DNA of 64,000 bases, from positions 27,153,941 through 27,217,940 of the forward strand of contig NC_034011.1 of assembly GCF_000346465.2 (NCBI RefSeq), read 5' to 3'. The translations under genes were made by a program, and so were the position numbers. How positions within the stretch are numbered: the first letter of the stretch is position 1; every line of letters begins with the position of its first letter. The DNA is from Prunus persica (Eukaryota > Streptophyta > Magnoliopsida > Rosales > Rosaceae). Shown here piece by piece: positions 47,872 through 64,000 of this stretch. The notes under the pieces were generated by a model that did no database searches, was not told where the DNA came from, and worked only from the letters and a program-made list of their open reading frames with translations.

Positions 47872-48714
47872 ATGGGTAACAGGAACGACGAGGATAAGAA
47901 GGGTGGAGGGGCATGCCGTGGTGGCGGCCGTGGGGTTCCGGGGGTGGTAGTAGCACCTTTATTGGTGCTAGTGTTTGCCGGCATTGTGGCGCAGGAAGGA
48001 ATACTAGTGTTGGCTGCTCAAGAAGTCGACACGTCTTGCCTCAATCGGCTTGCGCCTTGCCTAAACTACCTTAATGGAACCCGTCACCCACCGGACAATT
48101 GTTGCGATCCTCTGAAATGGGTGATCAAGTCCAATCCTGAATGCTTGTGTCGTATGATAAGCAACCGAGGCACCAATGAAGCTGAGCAAGCCGGCATCAA
48201 TGTCAATGAGGCTCAGGAATTGCCAGGAAGATGTGGCCAACGTGTCAACCCACTCGTCTGCCTTTCAAGTAATGGTAATTCATTCATTACAAACATTAAT
48301 TAATTATAATAGTCATTCTGATTAATCAACACCACCATCAATATAAATATCCTTTTATCTGTTTGTCCTCTCCAAATTATTCTATATAAGCGATAATTCA
48401 AACTCGGTGCAGAATAAAAGTCTGCCCTAACCAACTTGACTAAACCTATGTCTGCGTCCTTACTCCAAATTGAGTTACTCATATCATATGTAGTACAACA
48501 CAATATAATTGAACTAATATTTTAGTTATAAGTAAGCTTTATGTTATTGCCTTTGATTGCAGGTTCACCTAATGATTCCAAGAACTCCGTTCCAAATTCT
48601 GCAAACAGCTTTTCGTTGCTCTTTCGTGGAAGTATGGCGGCCACAACTCTATCGTTGTCTCTTCATCTTATATTTAACTGGCATCAAATACAATATAGTT
48701 TCTCGATCAATTAA
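47872..48714 (+). CDS. GPI-type non-specific lipid transfer protein
   Basis: Two exons, 47872-48274 and 48563-48714; 184 aa. The eight-cysteine pattern is complete: C, C (CLNRLAPCLNYL), CC (NCC), CxC (CLC), C (GRCGQ), C (PLVC). The order and spacing fit the LTP/2S-albumin fold with four disulfides that holds a fatty-acyl ligand. A hydrophobic stretch (about residues 22-50) would be the signal peptide, but it follows an unusual 20-residue charged and Gly-rich leader (MGNRNDEDKKGGG). After the fold comes a Ser/Asn-rich linker and a hydrophobic C-terminal part (AATTLSLSLHLIF) as in GPI-anchored LTPs, although the last residues are polar. It resembles the Arabidopsis VAS-like group. Reading through the exon 1 donor also gives a 143-aa form that lacks the tail. 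Confidence 0.85.
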
Positions 48715-49932
48715 CCGCCTCATGGACGGAAGACATTAATTCACATTGCAATAATCAAACACTTTCTTCTTCTTTCTCTCTGTCTCTTGTTAGTTGTATC
48801 GGGTTTCTTTTTCTCAATACAAATTCGAAGATTACAAAGGGATCAGTGCTCCTAAATGTAATTAATACGTTGATCATGAAAGCTCAAAGGTGATCAATGC
48901 ATGTGATGGATGGGTGTGGCTTGGCTTGGGGCAAGTTAGTGCACCAAACACGCAATATGTCTGTTTAATAATTTAACGGTTATCTAATTTAAGAAATTCA
49001 GTCTCAACAATTTGTAATAAAGTTCACGGAAGAATGACCAAAAATTCAATTTAACTAAAAAATCTTAGTTGATGCCAATGAGGTCTATAGCCTAGTGAAA
49101 AATATATTGACTTGCAGATCAATAATTTTATATTCGAATTCTAATGATATATGTGTGTGAGAAACCCCATCTTTTTGTAGTTTTTATTTTTGTTGTTGAT
49201 AAATTCTAGAATTACATTTATAATTCAGCCAAAAAGCCTAGTCACAAAGGGCTATTACAATAATGGAGCGATCTAATATTAAAATTAAGACAATCTTGGG
49301 CTCCTCCACAAATGATCACATAAGATCGAAGAAACTCTAGCATAGACATCCAATTAAAAGTGTAAATTCAAAATAACCAAAAATAAATAAAACTTAAAAA
49401 AATCAAACAATAACAAAACAAATAAAACTCTCGTATTTCCTTATAGTTTATACCTCGTATACAAATAAAAAAGAAGAAAAAACCCCAGTCCACTACTAAT
49501 GGAGAATGGTTAAAAGTTTTTAAGAGGGAAAAGTGATAAAAGAAGCATCGACTTGTAAGTTGTAAGCTAAAGGGACCGTCCAATACGAACAACGGTGCAG
49601 GCCCAAGCCCCATATTCATATTAGAAAAATATCTGTTGGGTGGGTGGGTACGCATCTTCCACATGGCTATCAGGCTTCCAGGCTTCATTTCATGCTATAA
49701 GATTTAGAAAAAGAGAAAAAAAGAGAAAAAAAGAGAGGAATATGAATATCTACGAAATAGCCTTCACCCGTGCTCTCATCACTGTGGCAGGCAAGTGAAC
49801 AAAGGAGAGCAGAAAAAGTGAAAAGGAATAGTGAAAGTAAAGTAAAACCCCTCCAAAACCTCAAACGTGATAAGTTTGGGTTGTTGATTGTTTGTTTAAT
49901 TATCCAGTCAGTCAGTCCACTGGGAGTCTGAG
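48715..49932. other. intergenic region with a SINE-like sequence
   Basis: Holds the LTP 3' UTR, a probable SINE at 49080-49190, AT-rich spacer and the helicase promoter (last 200-300 bp). Minus-strand open frames at 49368-49996 are not supported by any family content. Confidence 0.5.
49080..49190 (+). mobile_element. possible degraded tRNA-derived SINE
   Basis: TAGCCTAGTG (A-box-like) is followed about 45 bp later by TATTCGAATTC (a decayed B-box), then GTGTGTGAGAAACCCC and a T-rich tail, the general order of plant SINEs. The flanking duplication is not clear. Confidence 0.4.
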
Positions 49933-55989
<6,057 letters not shown>

Positions 55990-57378
55990 TTGTGTAGCGG
56001 TCATAATTCCAATTCTTTTTAATGACGGTACTGCATCATGGATTTGCTTATTGTTTGCCACTCTTGAACCTCGCATATAAGCATTGGGTATTAAAATGGG
56101 CCCCAACAATCCGTCTCAGTTTCCATTGCTTCCAGGTCGTGTCTTGTAGTTCCCTGGTATTGCAAAACCAAGATGACCTGGCTCGAGTCACGTAAGTCAT
56201 CACAGATTGATGCGAGCAATGAATGTATTACAACTGTTTTCCTTCTTCCCTTGGTGGGTTGGGTTCTGATCAAGTCTGCAGTTCAGTGGCAAATAATCCG
56301 AGGTATTTCAACCGTACTGTTCAAATTCGTTTGTTTAAATCATCATCAGTGCTTCTGATTGAGTTCCATTGGCAGGTTACTTGTGAAATAGCTGCTGCAA
56401 GTGGCTCTTTAAGAGGGATACAGATTTGGCAGCGAAATTCCCATTCTCATGCATACGCATGCGCGTACGCAAATCCTATTTGTGTAAGGAAGGATCATAT
56501 GTCCGACTAATAGTCTAATACTATGGCTGTCTTGCTTGTAAATCAAGACGCCCGCTTTTTGACATGTAATGTTGAAAGAGATAAGTAGTTAGCCATGAGG
56601 AAGGCCGTCAACTGTATAGTGTTTGTAGTGTAGTTTCAGCAGACAAATTATTTAAACTGAGTTTCCCCATTTTTTCTCGGTTCCTAAGAAATGAGCTAAA
56701 AATCAACTATTTTTCTCTTCTTTCTGTTTTGGGGTTGGATGGGCCTGTATGTAGGAGAAAAATTTAGTTGCAATGTGGATACTAATAATGTTATGTTATG
56801 TGGAAGTGTTATCACGCGTCTCAATGAGATAGTAAAATAATGCTATCATTGTTTGATGGAAGTCTTTCTCTGTATGTAGGGGTTCTTATTTCATTGACTG
56901 GCGGGTACCCAAATTGACAGCTGGGACCTAAATTACAGAATGAGGCCTACCACTAAGTCACAAATTAATTTGCCAGAGCTCTATTTTTTTTCTTCTTCTT
57001 TTTATATGCAAAGGAGGTCTTACAGCCTTATAGCTGCTTCCTGGTTAGGTGTTAAAATTTTTAGTTTTATTTGGGGAGGAATTTGAAATTCGAACTTATT
57101 AGGAAAAAAAGAAAAAAGAAAAAAAAGAAGCAGCAGCTCTACAGTCTACTCACTCTTCTGGACCCGCATGAAGGTCGGCCCAATTCTCTCCAGTAAGACT
57201 CATCAGTTTCTTTAAACAAATTTGGGAACGGCTACCATACCAGACTTGCTTTACAGATACATACAAAGACGTGGTAGATCCCATCCCACTCCTTGTGGTC
57301 TAATTCCATTTATTATTCCATCAATCTCAAATAAGGTGTGATGTTATTAACAAATTAGGAAGAAGAAAAGAAAAAAAA
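55990..57378. other. helicase 3' flank and syntaxin promoter
   Basis: No gene is supported. An alternating purine-pyrimidine palindromic run lies at 56450-56472. The last 150 bp before 57379 would be the syntaxin promoter and leader. Confidence 0.5.
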
Positions 57379-57555
57379 ATGAGCTTTCAAGATGTGCAGA
57401 ATAGCGGAGGAAGGGGAAAGAAGGCAGCAGCGTCTCCGTCGCAGGCGGTGGCTGCCGGAATATTCCAGATCAACACTGCCGTTTCCACTTTCCGTCGACT
57501 GGTCGATGCCATCGGCACTGCCAAGGACACTCCCGACCACCGCCAAAAGCTGTGC

Positions 57556-57594
<39 letters not shown>

Positions 57595-59871
57595 CCCACA
57601 CACAAATTTCAAACTCCCATCGGCACTGACTTCTTGTTAGACTGCTATACTAACACACTCGCTACTCAAAAATCAAGATTTTTACTTACTAATGAGTACA
57701 ATGAGCCTAATGTAATCTAATCTAATGGCAGACACAACACAAGGCAACGCATACTTGAGCTTGTCAAAGATACGTCTGCCAAGCTCAAAGCCCTCAGCGA
57801 ATCTGATCACCACATCAATGTCAATGTACGTCTTTCTCTCTCTCTCCCTCTCAGTCTCATCACTGCTTTTGAATCTTGATCTGCAATTATTAACATTGTT
57901 CTTCCTGCATCTTCTGACGTTTATTTATTTCTAAATAAAAAAATCCATCTTTTTGTTGTTGATAATTTCAGCCCAGTAAGCAGATAGAAGATGCCAAGCT
58001 TGCAAGGGATTTCCAAACAACATTGCAAGAATTCCAGAAAGTTCAGCAGCTCGCCTCTGAGCGCGAGTCTTCTTACATGCCTTCCTTGCCATTGGCAGCA
58101 GCAACGTATATATTTCTACTCTTTCGAAAGAACACAATCTTCTTTGTTTTCTTTTCACCTTCCTAATTTCTGATTGTGTTTTGTATGACTTACCTCCATA
58201 CCTTGTTGGCTGGTTTTTCTTTTTTGTGCTTTCACTATAGCTCTGCGGCCTCTGCCTCTGAGGAACATTTGGAACCTACCAGCACCAGGGATCAGCACCG
58301 CCAACCTTTCCTTCAGGAGCAAAAGAGGTAATCAATGTTCTATCTGCATTCAATCATCATTGCTTGTTCTTTTCGTTTTATTTCATCTGTCATTGCTAAT
58401 TCCAAACCATCCTTCACCTTCCATTTTTGGCTTTTCATACTATGAGAAAGGATGAATAGTTCCCAGCGTTCTTCAATTGGGTTATTTAACTTTTGTATCG
58501 TTGGACTGCTTGGAGCTCCCATCCCATGGCCTTCGCCTTCGCTTTCTCATTTCTTTTTAGAGGGTGAAGGTCGAAACTTGCTTCCATGAACCTTGTACAT
58601 TGAGAGTCTTAACATAGGCTACCCAATGGCCATATATAGTTTGAGCATCTTCGCATGCATATATACATGGATTGGTCTGACATATTCATAGACGAATTAC
58701 AATGACCCTTGTTTTTTAACAAACACATGCAGGCAGGAAGTACTTTTGCTTGACAATGAGATTTCTTTCAATGAGGCCATAATTGAGGAGAGGGAACACG
58801 GTATTAGAGAGATAGAAGAACAAATCGGACAAGCTAACGAAATTTTCAAGGACCTTGCAGTTCTCGTTCATGAGCAGGGTGTAGTCATTGGTAGCATCCA
58901 GATACCCAGCAGATGATTTATTTCCATTGTATCGCTCACTTTCACTTTCCATTCATGGATCTTTTTGCTCTTATTTATTTATCTGTTAAAGTGTTCTATT
59001 ATTACAGATGACATTCACTCTAACATTGACAACTCTTCTGCTGCAACGACCCAAGCCAGAGTTCAACTAGCTAAGGCCTCCAAAGGAGTTAAATCCAGAT
59101 CATCATGGGTAAGTACTTAGTAGTATACTTTCACGTCCTATCAAATTCAATTGTGGAAAACCTGAAGTTAGCTTCTGACTTGCCACATTACTGGTAAGCC
59201 ATCATTCTGAATACAGGGTGTTTAGCAGTTATGCTAGCTCAGTGAAGGAAAAAGATGTGTTTGAAGTCAGATAATCTATCACAATAATTCAGTCTATATT
59301 CAAATAAAATCTGCATGTATTTTCTTAAAGGCTTCAGATGAGCCCAGGAATTATGTGCCATAACAAAAATTGTAAGAGAATTCATGTATCACAAAAGGAA
59401 ATTAGCACGCCCTCATCATGCCATCTTGACTGTGATACATACTACGTTGGCAATTTTTAGTCTGTGGATCACCTATGATAGGTTTCCTGTATGTATGGCG
59501 AAGCCTAGTGGTTAATACATAATGGACAGAAAGAAGACGTTAGGTTGCAAAGAGAAAAGGAATCTACATGCAAACACAAACTTTCATTTTTGTCTAGTGT
59601 GGCAAGAAGACTGTCTGTTATAATAGCAGAGGGACATGTTAGAGTAGTTTTGTGAACAAGGCCACCCTGTAATACTCAATTGCAGGTTATAGAGCTGAGC
59701 TTACCATGTTCTCTTAGAAGTTGATTATAATAATCCCTTATTTTTTATTTCCTATCAAAGTTGTCTGTAGAATTGTATAAAATCTGCAAAGTTTGTGTAT
59801 TGCAGTGTTGGTGGGTGGTGGCGGTTTGTGTGGTGGTGGTCGTAGTCGTCCTCATCGTCCTTATCATATAA
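57379..59871 (+). CDS. SYP22: SYP2-type Qa-SNARE (syntaxin SYP22-like)
   Basis: Seven exons, 57379-57551, 57732-57825, 57972-58105, 58241-58327, 58733-58890, 59008-59108, 59806-59871; 270 aa, close to the usual 268-ish for this group. It starts MSFQDVQNSGGRGK. An N-terminal three-helix domain (AVAAGIFQINTAVSTFRRLV and onward) is followed by a linker, and the SNARE helix (about residues 176-238) has the zero-layer Gln211 in VHEQGVVIDD. A short basic stretch KGVKSRSSWCWW precedes a tail anchor of Val, Leu and Ile (253-270). SYP22/VAM3 acts on prevacuolar and vacuolar membranes with VTI11 and SYP5 in fusion to the vacuole; SYP22 versus SYP23 is not separable by eye. Introns 1 and 2 both start with CT-rich DNA directly after the donor. 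Confidence 0.95.
57557..57588. repeat. (TC)16 microsatellite directly behind syntaxin splice donor 1
   Basis: Starts at intron position +6, directly after the GTGCG donor at 57552. Confidence 0.95.
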
Positions 59872-62172
59872 TGTGCAAGTACATATATACAGTCACGATG
59901 TGCCTCTGCATGAGAAAGTTTGTGTGATGGATTCTTTGTTTATTGAAGTCCTCCAGCTTTTAGTTGAGATTTACATGTATTAGAGTGGAATACCTCTTTG
60001 TTTGATTGCCTTTTGTCTTAAGGCTGATTTTGGTTGTTTTTGTATTATGGTGGTTGGGTTTTGCTTCTGTAATTCATTCGCTTTTTAGAGCGGGTTTTCT
60101 CTCGGTTTGGTTTATGCTTTCCTGTTTGTGTATATTAAAATGATGGATGTCTTTTCCAGCTATTCCATTAGGTCTGTCTGGTTTCAAGTGAAATGATCAA
60201 GGTCTTGGGTTGTGCACATCATGTGAGAAGAGAGATAGGCACAATGGGTACGCAATGTGTTGCCTTATTTGTTGTCTGATATAACATGTTCGATTCAATG
60301 AAGTTATTTGTATAGTAATAATAAAATAAAATGAAATAAAATAGAAAGATATACGTCATATGATTCAATTGTGGAAAACCCGAAGAAGGCTCGTTTGAGG
60401 ATCTGAGGACCTAGTTAGGAGGATGAGGATATCAGAGGATGATTGAGATTGCCTGCGTTTAGGTTTAGGGTAGTGAGTGTATAAAATATAATATATACTT
60501 AAATAACATTTTTGTATATCCATTTCATATCCTTCCTGTCTTTACAAGCGCAACAACATTTTCACGTGGCATAACATTATTGATTGGGATAGCAAAACAG
60601 TGTTATTTCCGTTGCAACTAATGCATGGGAATATTGTGTGATTTATGGTGTGAGTGAGACAAACAAAACAAGAAAAGGAATATTGTGTGACTTATGATTT
60701 ATTCAACAATGCATGGGGATTGACAGGAAGTGTCCCCTACTTTTCCACGAAGGTTTCAGCCAATTTCAGCTGGTTTGCGAATAACGCCCCAATTTTGATT
60801 GGCTCGGAATCCACACCACGCATGAATCTTTTGGCTTTATTTTGTATGGACAGCAACGGTATATAAACCATCAATTGCTTCCTCATCTTTTCCGGCCCCT
60901 CTTCTGTTTTCGCTTCATCACCTAGGGTAGCTAGCTAGCTCTGCAAACAGAGATTTATGTATCTATATATGCAATATCATATATATGGGATATGATTCAT
61001 ATATGTGTTTTGTGTGTATGTTTACAAATTACATGGCTTATATTAATATACGAGACGTCTGAGGTTTTTCTTAACTCTCTCCCTCATAGGCTTACAGTAC
61101 TAACTGAAAGAAGATAGGTAATCGTAAGCGTATGAGGGGGGTGTTAAGATGAAGTTTGGCTTCTCTCTATACCACCCCAAGTTTTATACTCATTACGTTT
61201 TAACGGGCAGGGAAGTATAACTGGCTGGTATTTGGTACAAGTACGGTACCTAATATATATTATATATTGACAATCCAGTGGGTATGTTATAGATGAATAC
61301 CCGATACCAAACAATTCTTTTTTCCATTTATTTATTTCTGAAATTTTTTGTTGCCTTACAGACTGACTAGTACCACATTATATAGTTAGTATATATATGG
61401 TGTTACATGGAATTTATACTCCAAACCAGTCCAGTGGTATACAAGACAAGACAATACTCCAATCCAGTCCCAGGTGGTGGTGGTGTTAGAAAGAATTTTC
61501 CTCGTTTGTTGAGAATTGAATTGAATTGAGCATGGAATTTATAAGGGTTTACCAATACCAACCAACCATTGTATCAAGATTGACCACCACCAGTAAGGTG
61601 AGGTCCACGATTGACCAAAAGAAGAGACAGACACCATTCATTTCATTAATTCCCATGAGGCATGAGGCATGAGCCATGAGCCATGACGACGACGACGACG
61701 ATGAAAATGGAGGAAAAATGAGGACTGGATTAGCATGGCATGATGGCATGAATATTGATAGTAAATAGCATCTTTGATTTGCTAAACCAAGTAAGTAATC
61801 ATGCAGTCAGCAGACTGAGACGCCACTCATCTTAACTTGATCATGCATGCACTGTGCACACTCACAAGTTCACAACACAAATGCTCTCACTAGTACTAGC
61901 TATTATTATATACATTCTTTTTTAATTGTTTTTTAATTTATTTTGGGGTACCTATATATGTACATGCAGCATATATATTCTTCCAGCTTTTAACAGACTG
62001 CAAGCGAAGCTACCTAGCGCCGCTGACCCAGTCATGAAAGCATTACCATTTGCAGGCTTCAGCAAAGTCCATCATTGTTTTTTTCATCTTACTTATAAAA
62101 TATGCGACACCAGATCAGATCAGACCAACAAGTTACAAATTTAGTTTAGTTTATTACACATTGACATTAGAG

Positions 62173-62209
<37 letters not shown>

Positions 62210-64000
62210 GCGTTATCCCATCATATTCTGATGTTCCTCATCGCAGCTGACATTCTTATTTTTATTTTTTTTACAGTTAATTCTTACATCTACTGTTGTC
62301 AACTAGAATAGAACGTATGAGACAGCATTTTATTATATGCTGATATTATACACGCGTTAATACCATCTCCTTGTGCTGCTTCATAGTTAATTAGTACTTC
62401 TGTCTGGGTTTGGGTATTGTCTTTCACACTTCTTCACATTTATATTGTCGACGTTTTTTTGTTCTTCTTAAATTTGCAACAAACAACAACTAGTTATTGA
62501 CAGTTTATATTTCTTTTCCAGCAGACAGGTCTGTAGGCTTCTCATTTTCTGATCCTCCCTGTTTCTGTTGCCCAAGGTTGAGATAATGTAGTTATTGACA
62601 GTTTAGCTGTTTTTTTTATAAAAAAAAAAAATTCAACAGATACATTCGAGTTACTGACTTCATCAGCCGTTCCACAATCTTACTTCAGTGTAGGGAGTGG
62701 TTTTTCCTTGTTTATCTTCCTTAATTTGTTTTACTTTTGTTATTTTTCTGTTTTGGATTCAAGTTGTTTATGAGCAAAGTTCATTTTCGTTGAGTAATTT
62801 TATAGTGTTTCCGTAATGATTAATTGTAATAAGGTGGTGTACCTTTTCATATTAAGAATGCGTTTATGTGTTCACATTAATGGTACATGATTTAAAAATA
62901 ATTTGTCACTCTTATTTGATGCATCACATCATACTATGCAATGAATTATTATTATTATTAATAGAAAAAAAAAAAGGAAGTCTGATGTCTTTCCTTTATA
63001 GGACCTACATGATGATGTTCCAATTATAAAAACTGTGAGGGGGGAGAACTTCATTTTCGTTGAATTAATTTGGTGGTTTTAATGGAATTAATAGGTGCCT
63101 AGTTCAACTTCAACTCGAACCAAAACGAAATCATATGACAGTTAGTGGAGCCCACCCCTCAAACAAAAGTTTAAAAATGATCAACGGTCAGATGACAGCA
63201 GTTATATTGTATGCCTCAGCGTAGCTGATTCCTTAGCCGACAGTTGAAGAGTACGGTCGTAATAGCGTGCGCTGAAGTATCACGCCTTGGCTATTGACCG
63301 GACAACTCTTTCTTTCTGTCTTTTCATTTCTTCTTCTTCCATCCGTAGGAAATGAAAATAAGATAATTCCTTCCTTCCTTCTTTCTTTCTTTCATTGCCC
63401 ATTTGCCCTTTCTGATCTCTTCTTTCTTTCTTGGAATCCCTGAACCTCAAATCTCCCAATCTCACATCTGTCTGATTATCTTCTGGAATCAATTTCAAAC
63501 GCCCCATCCGCCCAGCCCAACCCAAGGAGGAAAGCAACACACGAACAAGAAAACAAGCCTCAGAATTTGGATCCGCTGTGAATATTAGCCTCGATCGAAA
63601 TTTCAACTTGTCCGAGAAAGGTCAAGTAAGCTCCCGAGCTCCAAACTTTGTTTTTTCACCTTTTATTTTCTCTTGTTTTTGTTTTCTTCTTCTTTAAATA
63701 AATAATTGCATGATTTCGCATAATGATTCCCGATCTATCGGATTGATGCTAAATGCCGATTATATTAATCATTTCATCCGACACCGACGCCGGGATTGAT
63801 CATTGATCTGCCATCTTTTACACCAGCAGATTTAATTTGCTTACTTTGAGACCTTTGGGTGTTTCTCAATTATGCCTCTGCAATTCCAATTCCTCTCTAT
63901 CTTTACCTTTTAATAAAGGTTCCTCCATTTCAATAGCTCCATCCATGCCAGAGCCATTTCTAAATTTTATAGTAAGTAAGCAATGCGATTGATGATTGTA
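59872..64000. other. intergenic region with no confident gene
   Basis: The first 300 bp are syntaxin 3' UTR. AT-rich DNA follows with a (TA)n tract at 62175-62206 and a short GAC repeat at 61684-61699. From about 63290 the sequence becomes pyrimidine-rich (CTTTCTTTCTTT) and then contains GAGAAAGGTCAAGTAAG at 63613-63629. This looks like the transcribed leader and first donor of a plus-strand gene whose coding part would lie beyond 64000, but no coding exon can be shown. Confidence 0.45.
62175..62206. repeat. (TA)n microsatellite
   Basis: About 16 TA units in intergenic DNA. Confidence 0.95.

Noticed and set aside
63280..63606. Minus-strand 108-codon open frame near the right edge
   Set aside because: Translation is Arg/Lys/Glu-rich from a pyrimidine-rich leader-like stretch on the other strand; no domain.

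Overview
The window is nuclear DNA of a flowering plant, most likely a woody rosid such as a Rosaceae species, though the lineage rests on general appearance only. It is AT-rich, its genes have many GT..AG introns, microsatellites are abundant, and it carries plant families such as UPF0496, KUP/HAK transporters, SYP2 syntaxins and GPI-type lipid transfer proteins. Gene models below were built by eye from splice sites and reading-frame continuity; every multi-exon model closes to a whole number of codons.

Layout. 1-164: last exon of an unidentified gene. 1907-5908 (+): two-helix DUF3754 membrane protein, facing a UPF0496 protein at 6492-7920 (-). 8475-10967 (-): short receptor-like kinase with an altered DFG motif. 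13984-16976 (-): zinc-finger protein with one CCHC and two GRF fingers. 17.5-25.5 kb is a repeat island: two foldback-like motif arrays, an unclassified repeat, a Ty1/Copia retrotransposon with both LTRs but a broken and internally deleted polyprotein, and a terminal-inverted-repeat element carrying a decayed PPR gene fragment. 26906-28929 (+): calcium-regulated mitochondrial ATP-Mg/Pi carrier. 29-36 kb is gene-poor and holds a Mutator-like non-autonomous element with a SINE inside one arm, a palindrome array next to a strong TATA box, and a 127-bp CACTA-type miniature element. 36403-38790 (+): Nudix hydrolase. 42073-47041 (+): KUP3-type potassium transporter. 47872-48714 (+): lipid transfer protein. 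49933-55989 (+): plastid TRCF/Mfd-like helicase. 57379-59871 (+): SYP22-type vacuolar syntaxin. 59.9-64 kb: no confident gene.

The genes are an ordinary euchromatic assortment, not a pathway. Two adjacent pairs (DUF3754 with UPF0496; KUP3 with the helicase) match, from memory, neighbours in Arabidopsis (At3g19340/At3g19330 and At3g02050/At3g02060), so they look like conserved blocks. I did not find a convincing new multi-gene system. The most unusual material is structural: the foldback arrays around 17.7 and 23.5 kb, the nested transposons, the palindrome array at 32.3 kb, the gag-less and YVDD-less Copia element, and pyrimidine microsatellites lying directly behind 5' splice sites.
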